The notes under the pieces were generated by a model. That model was not told the origin of the DNA. It saw only the letters and a list, made by a program, of their open reading frames with translations, and made no database searches. DNA of 64,000 nt from Nocardioides sp. Soil805 (lineage in GTDB: Bacteria; Actinomycetota; Actinomycetes; Propionibacteriales; Nocardioidaceae). Both the position numbers and the translations under genes were made by a program. Location: assembly GCF_001429625.1 (NCBI RefSeq), contig NZ_LMSU01000003.1:233148-297147 (forward strand), read 5' to 3'. Below, in pieces: positions 33,151 through 42,099 of the stretch; position 1 is the first letter of the stretch; every line of letters begins with the position of its first letter.

Positions 33151-33942
33151 TCAGCCCTCGGGCTGGCACTGCGGGCACCAGTACGACGCCCGCTCCCGCT
33201 CGGCGGGCCCGCGCATCGCGACGCGCACCGCCGTCCCGCAGCGCCGGCACGGCGCGTTGTCACGGCGGTAGACCCACATCCGCTCCCGGGGCCGCAGGTC
33301 CCCGGTCGTGGACTGGATGGCCCGCTCCTTGTTGAGGTCGAGCATCTGGCGGGCGCGACGCACCAGCCGCACGAGGTCGCCGACCTCGCCGATCGGCCGC
33401 AGCGGGTGGACCCCGCTGGTGAAGCAGAGCTCGGCCATGTACATGTTGCCGATGCCCGCCAGGTTGGTCTGGTCGAGCAGCGCGTCGCCGACCGGCCGCG
33501 CGGGGTCGCTGCGCAGGCGGCGCAACGCCTCGGCCTCGTCCCAGTCGCCGCCCAGGAGGTCGGGCCCGAGGTGGCCGACGAGCTCGTGCTCGTGGGATCG
33601 GGGCACCAGCTCCACGATCCCGAGGGAGAAGCCGACCGCGGCGCGGGCGTCGGTGCGCAGCACGACGCGGGCCTGGGTGGCGGGTCGTCGCCACTTCTCG
33701 TGCAGGGGGTAGACGTGCCAGCTGCCCTCCATCTTGAGGTGGGTGTGCAGCGTCCACGCCTCGTCGTGCTCGATGTGGGTGAGCAGGTGCTTGCCGCGCG
33801 AGAACGTGCCGGTCACCGTGGCCCCGGAGAGGTCCACGGTGGCCAGCTGCGGCACCCGGAAGTCGCTGGCGGCCAGCACGTGGCCCGTCAGCGCCCGGTC
33901 GAGCTTGCGGGCCGCCCGGTAGACGGTGTCGCCCTCAGGCAC
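33151..33942 (-). CDS. nei2: Endonuclease VIII-like DNA glycosylase/AP lyase (Nei2)
   Basis: It removes oxidised bases and nicks the abasic site by beta/delta elimination. The GTG-initiated product (263 residues) has the catalytic PE at positions 2-3 after Met removal (MPEGDTV), Lys51 in SRGKHLL, the helix-two-turn-helix NLAGIGNMYMAE, and a C-terminal zinc finger (CRRCG ... YWCPQC). The start overlaps the 3' end of lhr by 8 nt, so translation should be coupled. The same lhr-nei pairing occurs in mycobacteria (Rv3296-Rv3297). Confidence 0.93.
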   Translation of the reverse strand: MPEGDTVYRAARKLDRALTGHVLAASDFRVPQLATVDLSGATVTGTFSRGKHLLTHIEHDEAWTLHTHLKMEGSWHVYPLHEKWRRPATQARVVLRTDARAAVGFSLGIVELVPRSHEHELVGHLGPDLLGGDWDEAEALRRLRSDPARPVGDALLDQTNLAGIGNMYMAELCFTSGVHPLRPIGEVGDLVRLVRRARQMLDLNKERAIQSTTGDLRPRERMWVYRRDNAPCRRCGTAVRVAMRGPAERERASYWCPQCQPEG

Positions 33943-36900
33943 GCATCCTCAGTCCCTTCGGGGTGGCCACGAAACCGGCCTCGTCGAGTGCGGCGCGCAG
34001 TGGGGTGGTGCCGCCGCCCAGCAGGGCGGCGCCGTCGGCGCGCTCGACGGTGAGCTTGCCCAGCGCGCCGCGCCGGGTGGCGTCGGCCAGCGCCGAGGCG
34101 GCCGGCACCAGCCGGTCGGGGTCGTCGCTCCAGGTCAACAGCGTGCGCCCCCCGCGCTCGACGTACATCGTGAGGTCACCGTCGACCATGACCACCAGCG
34201 CGCCGGCCTTGCGGCCGGGACGGTGCCCGGCCGTCTCGCCCGCCTCCGCGGCGGGCCAGGCGAGCGCAGCGCCGTAAGGGTTGGCCGGGTCGGTGGCGGC
34301 CAGGGTGACGGCGCCAGGCTTGGCGTCGGCCCGCTCGCTGAAGGTCCGCAGCCGGTCGATGGCGCCGGCGGAGCCGAACTGTGCGGCGCCGAGGCCCTCG
34401 ATGAAGTAGCCCCGCCGACAGCGACCGGTGTCCTCGAACGCGGACAGGACCTTGTAGACCCCCGCGAACCCGCCCGGCACCCGCTCGCTCATGACGGCCC
34501 CGCGGGTGACGACGCCGTGCCGCTCGAGGAGGTGCTCGGCGGTCGCGTGGGCACGGCGGGTGGGGTCGGAGTCGCGCTCGGGCAGCAGCGCCCAGCGCCC
34601 AGCGGTCTCCGGGGGCCCGCTGCGGGCGGGCATCCGTCCTGCCCCCGGTCGTCCCGGCCGCCCGCCGGCGCGCAGGCGCGGTGGCGTGCGGCGCGTGCGG
34701 TGGCTGGCGTTGCCCGATCGCACCAGGGCCCGCAGCGGGGTGACGGTGTCGTTGGTGAGCCGGCCCTGCCACACCAGCGACCACAGTGCCGCGGAGAGCT
34801 CGGAGTCGCTGGTGGAGCCGACCCGGTCGGACAGCTGGCGGAAGAACCAGGCGCCGCCGGGGTCCAGCGCCTCCAGGACGGCCCGCTCGACCGCGCTCGG
34901 CTCGTCCTCGGCCACGTCGGGCAGCGTGAGGTCGGCCTGGTCGGCGAGGTGCAGGCTGACCCAGCCGTCGCTGCCGGGCAGCGGGGAGTGACCCGCCCAC
35001 ACGACCTCGCCGGAGGCGGTGAGCTCGTCGAGGTAGGACGGCTCGTAGTCGCGCACGCGGGCCGCGAGCACCAGCGGCTCGAGCGCACTGGCCGGGACGG
35101 GACAGCCGGCGAGCTGGTCGATCGCGGCCACCACGCCGTCGACGCCGCGCAGCTTGCCGCCCACTCGCTGCCAGGCGGGCAGGAAGCGCGCCACGGTGTC
35201 CTGGGTGACCGGCTCGACCTCCTTGCGCAGCCGGGCCAGCGACCTGCGGCGGAGCTTGCGCAGCACCTCGGCGTCGCACCACTCGCTGCCGCTGCCGGAG
35301 GGACGGAACTCGCCCTCGAGCAGGCGTCCACGCGAGACCAGTCGCTGCAGCGCGTGCCGGGCGACCGCCTCGCCGAGACCCAGGCGCGCGGCGACGTCGG
35401 CGGTGGTGAAGGGCCCGTGGGTGCGGGCGTAGCGGGCGATGAGGTCGCCGATCGGGTCCTCGTGCGGCTCCGTGAACACGTCGGGGGTGCCGGGCGGCAC
35501 GGGCACGCCGAGGCCGTCGCGCAGCCGTCCGACGTCCTCGACGGTCGTCCAGCGCTCGTCGCCGGCCATCCGGGCCGGGACCACGCGGCGTACGTCGGCG
35601 AGGGCCGCCAGCCACGAGTCGACGTCCGCACCCTCGACCGAGCGGGCGGCGATCTCGGCGGCGCTGAGCGGGCCGAGCAGGCGAAGCAGGTCGGCGACCG
35701 CCTCCGCGTCGCGCGCGCGCCGGTCGGGGGCCAGCCACTGGAGCTCGGCCTCCACCTCGGCCAGCACCTCGGGGTCGAGCAGCTCGCGCAGCTCGGCCCG
35801 ACCGAGCAGCTCGGCGAGCAGTCCCTGGTCGAGGGACAGCGCGGCGGCCCGGCGCTCGGCGATGGGGGAGTCGCCCTCGTAGACGAACTGGGCGACGTAG
35901 CCGAAGAGCAGGCTGCGGGCGTAGGGGCTCGGCGACTGGGTCGCGACGTCGACGACCGTCACCTCGCGGCGCTGCACCCGCTGCAGGAGCGTCACCAGCG
36001 CGGGCAGGTCGTAGACGTCCTGGAGGCACTCGCGGATGGCCTCGAGGACGATGGGGAACGAGGGGTACTGCGAGGCGACCTCGAGCAGCTGGGCGCTGCG
36101 CTGGCGCTGTTGCCACAGCGGGCTGCGGCGCCCGGGGTCGCGCCGAGGGAGCAGGAGGGCCCGCGCCGCGCACTCGCGGAACCGGCTGGCGAACAGGGCC
36201 GACCCGCCGACCTCCTGGGTGACCAGCTGCTCGATCTCGTCGGGCTCGAAGACGACCACGTCGCCCCCGGGCGGCTCGTTCTCGGTGTCGGGGATGCGGA
36301 TCACGATGCCGTCGTCGGAGGCCACCGCCTGTCCGTCGATGTCGTAGCGCTCGCGCAGCCGCGCGTTGATGGCCAGGGCCCAGGGCGCGTGCACCGGCGT
36401 GCCGTACGGCGAGTGGACGACGAGGCGCCAGTCGCCGAGCTCGTCGCGGAAGCGCTCCACGAGGAGCTGGGTGTCGGACGGCAGGGCGTTGGTCGCCTCC
36501 TGCTGCTCGGTGACGTAGGTGACGAGGTTGCCGGCGGCGTACTCGTCGAGGCCCCGGCTGCGGGCCCGGTCGAGGGCCTTGGCCGGGGTGAGGCCGCCGA
36601 GCTCGCGGGTGAAGCTGCCGATCGCCTCGCCGAGCTCGGCGGGTCGCCCGAGGGAGTCGCCCTTCCAGAACGGGAGCCGACCGGGGATGCCGGGGGCGGG
36701 GGTGACGAGCACCCGGTCATGGGTGATGTCCTCGATCCGCCAGCTGGTCGCGCCGAGGGCGAAGATGTCGCCGACGCGCGACTCGTAGACCATCTCCTCG
36801 TCGAGCTCGCCGACCCGGCTCGCCTTGTCGCCCACGAGGAAGACGCCGAAGAGCCCGCGATCGGGGATGGTGCCGCCGCTGGTGACGGCCAGCCGCTGGG

Positions 36901-38470
36901 CGCCGGGCCGGCCGGAGACCACGCCGGTCACCCTGTCCCACACGATGCGCGGGCGCAGCTCGGCGAACTCCTCGCTCGGGTAGCGACCACTGAGCAGGTC
37001 GAGGGTGGCGTCGAAGGCGCTGCGCGGCAGGGCCGAGTAGGGAGCGGCACGGCGCACCAGGTCGTAGAGGTCGTCGACCTCCCAGTCCTCCATCGCCGTG
37101 CAGGCCACGACGTGCTGGGCCAGCACGTCGAGCGGGTTGGTCGGCACGGACAGCGACTCGATCGCGCCGCTGCGCATCCGCTCGACCGCCACCGCGGTCT
37201 GGGCCAGGTCGCCGCGGTGCTTGGGGAAGAGCACCCCCCGGCTGACCTCGCCGACCTGGTGGCCGGCCCGCCCGACGCGCTGGAGGGCACTGGCGACGCT
37301 GGGGGGCGACTCGATCTGGATGACCAGGTCGACGGCGCCCATGTCGATGCCGAGCTCCAGGCTGCTGGTCGCGACCACGCAGGGCAGCCGGCCGCGCTTG
37401 AGGTCGTCCTCGATCAGGGCACGCTGCTCCTTGGAGACCGAGCCGTGGTGCGCCTTGGCGATGATTGTGCCGGCACCGCTGCTCTGCCCGGACTGGGCCA
37501 TCACCTCGGCGGGCGGCTGGCCCTGCCGGTCGTCGCCCTCCTCGTCCCCGCCGCCTGCGCGGTCGGTGGCGATCTCGTTGAGCCGGGCGGTCAGCCGCTC
37601 GGCGAGACGACGCGAGTTGGCGAAGACGATGGTGGAGCGGTGCTGCTCGACGAGGTCGACGACGTGCTCCTCGACGTGCGGCCAGATGCTGGTGGCGCGC
37701 TGCGGGTCGCCGGACTCCTCGTCGTACTCCTCGGGAGCGGTCATGTCCTCGACGGGGACGACCACCCGCAGGTCCCACTCCTTCTCGCTCGGGGGCGCCA
37801 CGATCTCGACCGGCTCACTGCCACCGAGGAAGCGCGCGACCTCCTCGAGGGGGCGCACGGTCGCGCTCAGGCCGATGCGCTGCGCGCGGCGGTCGAGGAG
37901 CGCGTCGAGCCGCTCCAGGGACACCGCCAGGTGGGCGCCGCGCTTGCCGCCGGCCACCGCGTGCACCTCGTCGAGGATCACGGTGTCGATGCCCCGCAGG
38001 GACTCGCGGGCCTGGCTGGTCAGCATCAGGAACAACGACTCGGGCGTCGTGATCATGATGTCCGGCGGGGTGCTCGTCAGCTTGCGGCGGTCGGCCGCCG
38101 ACGTGTCACCGGACCTCAGCCCGACGGTGAGGTCGGGGAGGGCGGTGCCGAGCCGCTCGGCCGTGTGCCGGATGCCGGTGAGCGGGGCGCGCAGGTTGCG
38201 CTCGACGTCGACGGCCAGCGCCTTGAGCGGGGAGATGTACAGCACCCGGGTGCGACGCGTCTTGTCGTCGGGGCGCTCGGCGGTGAGGAGGGTGTCGATC
38301 GCGTGCAGGAAGGCGCTCAGCGTCTTGCCGCTGCCGGTGGGTGCGACGACCAGCGCGTGCTTGCCGGCGGCGATCGCGTCCCACGCGCCCTCCTGTGCCG
38401 CGGTGGGCCGGGCGAAGGCCGCCTCGAACCACGCACGGGTCGGGGCGCTGAAGTGGTCGAGCGCGGACAT
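33935..38470 (-). CDS. lhr: Large ATP-dependent helicase Lhr
   Basis: Lhr is a 3'-5' superfamily-2 helicase, active on RNA-DNA hybrids, linked to DNA repair in mycobacteria. The 1511-residue product has the family's full length. Walker A APTGSGKT is at 43-50, the DEVH box is ILDEVHAV, SATVRPL is motif III, and QRVGRAGH is motif VI. Winged-helix and Lhr-core regions and a long C-terminal extension follow. The ATG at 38470 is 6 nt from a CAGACT -10 that forms part of a PafBC-type promoter. It is co-transcribed with nei2. The start is divergent from the ZIP transporter gene, 48 bp away. Confidence 0.95.
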   Translation of the reverse strand: MSALDHFSAPTRAWFEAAFARPTAAQEGAWDAIAAGKHALVVAPTGSGKTLSAFLHAIDTLLTAERPDDKTRRTRVLYISPLKALAVDVERNLRAPLTGIRHTAERLGTALPDLTVGLRSGDTSAADRRKLTSTPPDIMITTPESLFLMLTSQARESLRGIDTVILDEVHAVAGGKRGAHLAVSLERLDALLDRRAQRIGLSATVRPLEEVARFLGGSEPVEIVAPPSEKEWDLRVVVPVEDMTAPEEYDEESGDPQRATSIWPHVEEHVVDLVEQHRSTIVFANSRRLAERLTARLNEIATDRAGGGDEEGDDRQGQPPAEVMAQSGQSSGAGTIIAKAHHGSVSKEQRALIEDDLKRGRLPCVVATSSLELGIDMGAVDLVIQIESPPSVASALQRVGRAGHQVGEVSRGVLFPKHRGDLAQTAVAVERMRSGAIESLSVPTNPLDVLAQHVVACTAMEDWEVDDLYDLVRRAAPYSALPRSAFDATLDLLSGRYPSEEFAELRPRIVWDRVTGVVSGRPGAQRLAVTSGGTIPDRGLFGVFLVGDKASRVGELDEEMVYESRVGDIFALGATSWRIEDITHDRVLVTPAPGIPGRLPFWKGDSLGRPAELGEAIGSFTRELGGLTPAKALDRARSRGLDEYAAGNLVTYVTEQQEATNALPSDTQLLVERFRDELGDWRLVVHSPYGTPVHAPWALAINARLRERYDIDGQAVASDDGIVIRIPDTENEPPGGDVVVFEPDEIEQLVTQEVGGSALFASRFRECAARALLLPRRDPGRRSPLWQQRQRSAQLLEVASQYPSFPIVLEAIRECLQDVYDLPALVTLLQRVQRREVTVVDVATQSPSPYARSLLFGYVAQFVYEGDSPIAERRAAALSLDQGLLAELLGRAELRELLDPEVLAEVEAELQWLAPDRRARDAEAVADLLRLLGPLSAAEIAARSVEGADVDSWLAALADVRRVVPARMAGDERWTTVEDVGRLRDGLGVPVPPGTPDVFTEPHEDPIGDLIARYARTHGPFTTADVAARLGLGEAVARHALQRLVSRGRLLEGEFRPSGSGSEWCDAEVLRKLRRRSLARLRKEVEPVTQDTVARFLPAWQRVGGKLRGVDGVVAAIDQLAGCPVPASALEPLVLAARVRDYEPSYLDELTASGEVVWAGHSPLPGSDGWVSLHLADQADLTLPDVAEDEPSAVERAVLEALDPGGAWFFRQLSDRVGSTSDSELSAALWSLVWQGRLTNDTVTPLRALVRSGNASHRTRRTPPRLRAGGRPGRPGAGRMPARSGPPETAGRWALLPERDSDPTRRAHATAEHLLERHGVVTRGAVMSERVPGGFAGVYKVLSAFEDTGRCRRGYFIEGLGAAQFGSAGAIDRLRTFSERADAKPGAVTLAATDPANPYGAALAWPAAEAGETAGHRPGRKAGALVVMVDGDLTMYVERGGRTLLTWSDDPDRLVPAASALADATRRGALGKLTVERADGAALLGGGTTPLRAALDEAGFVATPKGLRMRA

Positions 38471-38476
38471 GTGGCC

Positions 38477-38499
38477 AGTCTGTCCTACGGCACCGACAA
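38477..38499 (-). promoter_or_regulatory. RecA-NDp / PafBC-type promoter motif upstream of lhr
   Basis: On the minus strand TTGTCGGTG (38499-38491) is followed by exactly 8 nt and CAGACT (38482-38477), then 6 nt to the lhr ATG. The mycobacterial RecA-NDp consensus bound by PafBC is tTGTCRgtg-N8-TANNNT. All nine upstream bases match; the -10 differs only at its first base. This predicts LexA-independent DNA-damage induction of lhr-nei2. Confidence 0.65.
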
Positions 38500-38518
38500 C
38501 GGGCCCTACGGTGAGCAG

Positions 38519-39271
38519 GTGAGCACTTGGATCGAGGCCGGACTGTGGGGTCTCCTGGCGGGTGGCGCACTGGTGATCGGCGCCGCCGTGGCGTGGCTCG
38601 TGCGGGTCCCGAGGGTCGTGTCCTCGACGGTGATGGCCTTCGGTGCGGGCGTGCTCATCTCGGCGCTGGCCTTCGACCTCGTCGACGAGGCGGCCACGAC
38701 CGGTGGCGTGCCGGCCACCGTCGCCGGGTTCCTCGTCGGCGCGCTCGCGTACGTCGGCGGCAACATCGTCCTGGCCCGTCGCGGCGCCCGGCACCGCAAG
38801 CGCTCGGGGGACCTGCAGCCCCGCGAGGACGACCAGCAGGGCAGCGGCACGGCGATCGCGCTCGGCGCGCTGCTGGACGGCGTGCCGGAGTCGGTGGTGC
38901 TCGGGCTGTCGCTGCTCGGTGGCCACGGCGTCGGCGTACCCGTGCTCGCCGCGGTCTTCGTCTCCAACCTGCCCGAGGGGCTCTCGAGCACGGTCGGCAT
39001 GAAGCGCGCCGGACGCAGCGCGACCTTCGTCTTCGGCGTCTGGACCTCCATCGCGCTCGCCGCCGGCGTGGCCGGGGCGCTCGGCGTGCTCCTGCTCGGC
39101 GACGCGTCCGACCCGACGGTCGCCGCCATCACCGCGGTGGCGGCCGGCGCGATCCTGGCCATGGTGACCGACACGATGATCCCCGAGGCGTTCGAGGAGA
39201 CCCGGTTGTGGACCGGGCTCATCGCGACCGTGGGCTTCATCGTCGCCTTCGGCATCAGCCGCAGCGCCTGA
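38519..39271 (+). CDS. ZIP-family metal transporter
   Basis: The 250-residue product has seven to eight membrane helices. Conserved ZIP-type metal-site segments are visible: GALLDGVPESVVLG (helix 4) and VSNLPEGLSS (helix 5). A hydrophilic Arg/His/Lys loop lies near 78-105. ZIP proteins import Zn, Fe or other divalent metals; specificity cannot be read here. TACGGT ends 6 nt before the GTG at 38519, so the start is probably leaderless. It is divergent from lhr and is followed by dps 69 bp downstream, which may reflect a link to iron. Confidence 0.85.
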   Translation: MSTWIEAGLWGLLAGGALVIGAAVAWLVRVPRVVSSTVMAFGAGVLISALAFDLVDEAATTGGVPATVAGFLVGALAYVGGNIVLARRGARHRKRSGDLQPREDDQQGSGTAIALGALLDGVPESVVLGLSLLGGHGVGVPVLAAVFVSNLPEGLSSTVGMKRAGRSATFVFGVWTSIALAAGVAGALGVLLLGDASDPTVAAITAVAAGAILAMVTDTMIPEAFEETRLWTGLIATVGFIVAFGISRSA

Positions 39272-39340
39272 GCCGGGCCCCGGCAACGCGTGCCCCTGCG
39301 GGTGGGGACGGGCTGGGGAGGGATGCCTAGAGTCGGGCGC

Positions 39341-39940
39341 ATGGCTACGAAGAGCACCTCCACCCAGACCTTCCACGTCCCCGGCCTCAGCGCCAAGGAG
39401 AGCACCACCGTCGTCTCCGCACTGCAGGACCGACTGTTCGCCTACACCGACCTCCACCTCGTGCTCAAGCACGTGCACTGGAACGTCGTGGGCCCCAACT
39501 TCATCGGCGTCCACGAGATGCTCGACCCCCAGGTCGACCTCGTGCGCGGCTACGCCGACGCGGTCGCCGAGCGCATCGCGACCATGGGCGGTACGCCGAT
39601 CGGCACGCCGGGTGCGCTCGTCGCCGCTCGCTCGTGGGACGACTACGACATCGGCAAGGACACCGCCCAGGCCCACCTCGGCGCCCTCGACCTCGTCTAC
39701 TCGGGCGTCATCGAGGACAACCGCAAGGCGATCGACGTCGTCGGTGAGGTCGACCCGGTGACCGAGGACCTGCTCATCGGCCAGACCGGTGAGCTCGAGC
39801 AGTTCCACTGGTTCATCCGGGCCCACCTCGAGAACACCGGTGGCCACCTGGCCACCGAGGGCGCCACCACGGAGCGGGAGGCGGCCGACGCGGCACGCGA
39901 GCCGCGCGCCGCGGCCAAGAAGGCGCCCCGCAAGAAGTAG
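39341..39940 (+). CDS. dps: Dps-family ferritin-like DNA-protection protein
   Basis: Dps dodecamers oxidise and store iron with hydrogen peroxide and shield DNA. The 199-residue product has the inter-subunit ferroxidase pattern: HVHWNVVGPNF, then HEMLDPQVD and the YADAVAERIATMGG helix. The C-terminus is an unstructured tail (about 170-199) ending in KKAPRKK, the type of basic tail that binds DNA. TAGAGT ends 7 nt before the ATG at 39341 (leaderless). A weak hairpin begins at the stop codon. Confidence 0.94.
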   Translation: MATKSTSTQTFHVPGLSAKESTTVVSALQDRLFAYTDLHLVLKHVHWNVVGPNFIGVHEMLDPQVDLVRGYADAVAERIATMGGTPIGTPGALVAARSWDDYDIGKDTAQAHLGALDLVYSGVIEDNRKAIDVVGEVDPVTEDLLIGQTGELEQFHWFIRAHLENTGGHLATEGATTEREAADAAREPRAAAKKAPRKK

Positions 39941-39960
39941 CCCGCAACTCCCTCGCGGGC
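39940..39960 (+). terminator. Short hairpin after dps
   Basis: GCCCGC (39940-39945) pairs with GCGGGC (39955-39960) around a 9-nt loop, starting at the last base of the dps stop codon. The stem is short, so it may be a weak terminator. Confidence 0.4.
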
Positions 39961-39988
39961 GTCCCCGGTCGTCCCTAGGCTGCGGCCC

Positions 39989-41367
39989 ATGACGCACACG
40001 GGGGACGACGACCTGCGGCAGGCCCTGGCCACGCTGGTCAAGCAGCTGACGCGCGAGGAGCCGCAGACGCGGGGGACGCCGCTGCTCGAGGTGCTCGACG
40101 AGCACCTGGGCACCCGGGCCGACGAGCTGCCGGTGGTGGTCGAGAAGATCGACCTCCACCGGTGGGTCGACGTCGACATCGCGCTGGCGGAGGTCGCCGG
40201 CCGCGACGCCGACGCGCGGCTCGTCGGCGTCGGTGGGGGCGACCAGCGCCACCACAGCTCGCTCGGCGACCTGATCGCCAACGCGGAGTGGGGTCGGTTC
40301 CGGCAGGGCCAGGTCGACCGGCTCAACGTCGCGACCGGGCCGGACGACGAGCGGGCGACGGTGGCCTTCGGGCTGCACCTGTTCCGCTACGCGGACCGGC
40401 CGGTCGTCGTGCTCCAGCGTGGTCACAACCCGCAGTACGGCGGTGAGGCCCGCCTCGAGGTGATCGTGCAGGACCCGGAGGTCGGGTCGGCGCTGCTGAC
40501 CGAGGTCCGCGACCTCGCCGTCTCGCGCTCGGTGCTGCGCGGCCAGGTCGTCAGCTTCGCCGGCAACCCCTACGAGCCCTCCCTGGGCGGGATCACCTTC
40601 GTCCGGCGCCCCGACCTGCCGGCCGACCGGGTCATCCTCCCGGAGGGGACGCTGACCCAGGTGCGCGGGCACGTCGTCGAGCTCGCCGTGCACCGCGACG
40701 AGCTCCGCCGCCGCGGGCAGCACCTCAAGCGCGGCATCCTGCTCTACGGCCCGCCCGGCACCGGCAAGACCCACACGGTCCGCCACCTGATCGGCGCCGG
40801 AGCGGACACCACCGTCGTCCTGCTCGCGGGCACCCAGATGGCCTACGTCGCGCAGGCCGCCCAGATCGCCCGCGCCCACCAGCCGGCCATCGTCGTGCTC
40901 GAGGACGTCGACCTGATCGCCGAGGACCGCGACCACGGTCACTTCGGCGGCTCGTCGCCCCTGCTCTTCACCCTGCTGGAGCGATGGACGGTCTCGACCA
41001 GGACGCCGACGTGGTCTTCCTGCTGACCACCAACCGCGCCGAGGCCCTCGAGCGGGCCCTGTCCCAGCGACCCGGCCGGGTCGACCTGGCCGTCGAGATC
41101 CCGCTGCCCGACGAGGCCGCCCGCCGCCGGCTGATCGCCCTGTACGCCGCGGAGGTCGGCTTCGGCGACGAGGCGATCGCGGCCGCGGCGGAGGCGGCCT
41201 CGGGCACCACCGCGTCGTACGCCAAGGAGCTCGTACGCCGGGCGGTCCTGCGCGCCGCGATCGCCGGGCGGGACCCGGCGGACGAGGACCTCGCCGGCGC
41301 CACGCACGAGCTGCAGGCGGACGGGGCCGTGCTCACCCGGTCGCTCCTGGGCAGCGCGGCGGACTAG
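39989..41367 (+). pseudogene. AAA-family ATPase gene with a single-base frameshift
   Basis: The first frame (39989-41026) encodes an N-terminal domain and an AAA module with Walker A GPPGTGKT and Walker B AIVVLEDVDLIAED, then loses similarity after LLFTLLE. The family continuation (MDGLDQDADVVFLLTTNRAE, then SQRPGRVDLAVEIPLPDE with the arginine finger and sensor 2) is found one frame back, from 40984 to 41367. Inserting one base near 40981 (for example restoring GAG GCG ATG) joins them into about 459 residues. No slippery heptamer is visible, so I call a frameshift mutation or sequencing error; a two-protein arrangement starting at the ATG at 40984 is less likely. TAGGCT ends 7 nt before the first ATG. 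Confidence 0.75.
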
Positions 41368-42026
41368 GCCGGGCGTCGGGCGAGGAGGAACCCCTGGGGA
41401 TCCTTCTCGTCCACCGGCGCGCGCTCGAGGCGGGCGAGCTCGACGAGCCCGGCGTCCGCGAGGACCGAGGCCCACTGCGCGAGCGAGCGGTGGAAGCGGG
41501 TCATCCGCACGTCGTGGCCCAGGGCCCGGTAGCCCTGGCCAACCTCCCGGGACCCGGCCCCGACCTGGAAGGCCACCAGCACCGGACCACCCGCGCGCAC
41601 CACGCGTGCGGCCTCGGCGGCGACACGGGGGAGCAGGACGTCCGCGGAGTGGATCGTCGAGTACCAGTACACGGCCGCGTCGAACGACCCGGCGGCGTAC
41701 GGCAGGTCGGTGATCGAGCCGACGACGCTGGGCAGGTCGGGATGCGTGCGACGCGCCGTCGCCAGCATCCCGGGCGACAGGTCGAGGCCGGTCACCCGGC
41801 AGCCGCGGTCGGCGAGGTAGCGGCCGATCCGCCCGGTCCCGCACCCGGCGTCGAGGACCCGAGGGTCCGGTCCGAGCAGTGAGACCAGGTGGTCGAGCAT
41901 CGCCAGGTCGAGGGCGGACTCGGGCTCGGTGCCCGGGAAGTGGCGGGCGTAGTCGTCGGCCACCGCGTCGTACGCCGCAACCACCCGCGCGTCGTCGTGC
42001 CGCGCCGCTTCGGACCTGCCTCCCAT
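41364..42026 (-). CDS. Class I SAM-dependent methyltransferase
   Basis: The 220-residue product has the Rossmann methyltransferase core: VLDAGCGTGRIGRYL (motif I, about 57-71), VTGLDLSPGML (acidic loop after beta-2) and DLPYAAGSFDAAVYW (motif post-II). It resembles Methyltransf_11 proteins that act on small molecules; the substrate is unknown. Its stop codon and that of the convergent AAA gene share the tetranucleotide CTAG (41364-41367). The start is about 74 bp from the divergent ABC transporter gene. Confidence 0.85.
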   Translation of the reverse strand: MGGRSEAARHDDARVVAAYDAVADDYARHFPGTEPESALDLAMLDHLVSLLGPDPRVLDAGCGTGRIGRYLADRGCRVTGLDLSPGMLATARRTHPDLPSVVGSITDLPYAAGSFDAAVYWYSTIHSADVLLPRVAAEAARVVRAGGPVLVAFQVGAGSREVGQGYRALGHDVRMTRFHRSLAQWASVLADAGLVELARLERAPVDEKDPQGFLLARRPA

Positions 42027-42069
42027 GGCGGGGAGTGTTCCACGGTCGCGACCGACATCGGGTCGAGCG

Positions 42070-42092
42070 GTGTCGGTGCCGCTCTATAGGGT
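42070..42092 (+). promoter_or_regulatory. RecA-NDp / PafBC-type promoter motif upstream of the ABC exporter
   Basis: GTGTCGGTG (42070-42078), 8 nt, then TAGGGT (42087-42092) and 7 nt to the GTG start at 42100. This matches the tTGTCRgtg-N8-TANNNT consensus at every defined base except the weak first T. It has the same geometry as the motifs at recA and lhr. Confidence 0.65.
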
Positions 42093-42099
42093 CGGCGCC

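Noticed and set aside
33935..40942. Very long open frames on the strand opposite lhr, cydAB, nirA and others
   Set aside because: High-GC codon bias (G/C in third positions) keeps antisense frames open; their translations are Arg/Pro/Ala- or Asp/Val/Gly-rich, have no family motifs, and run across several real genes.
40984..41367. Independent small gene starting at the ATG within the AAA region
   Set aside because: The product would begin in the middle of an AAA domain, lacking Walker A and B; a frameshift in one gene explains it better.
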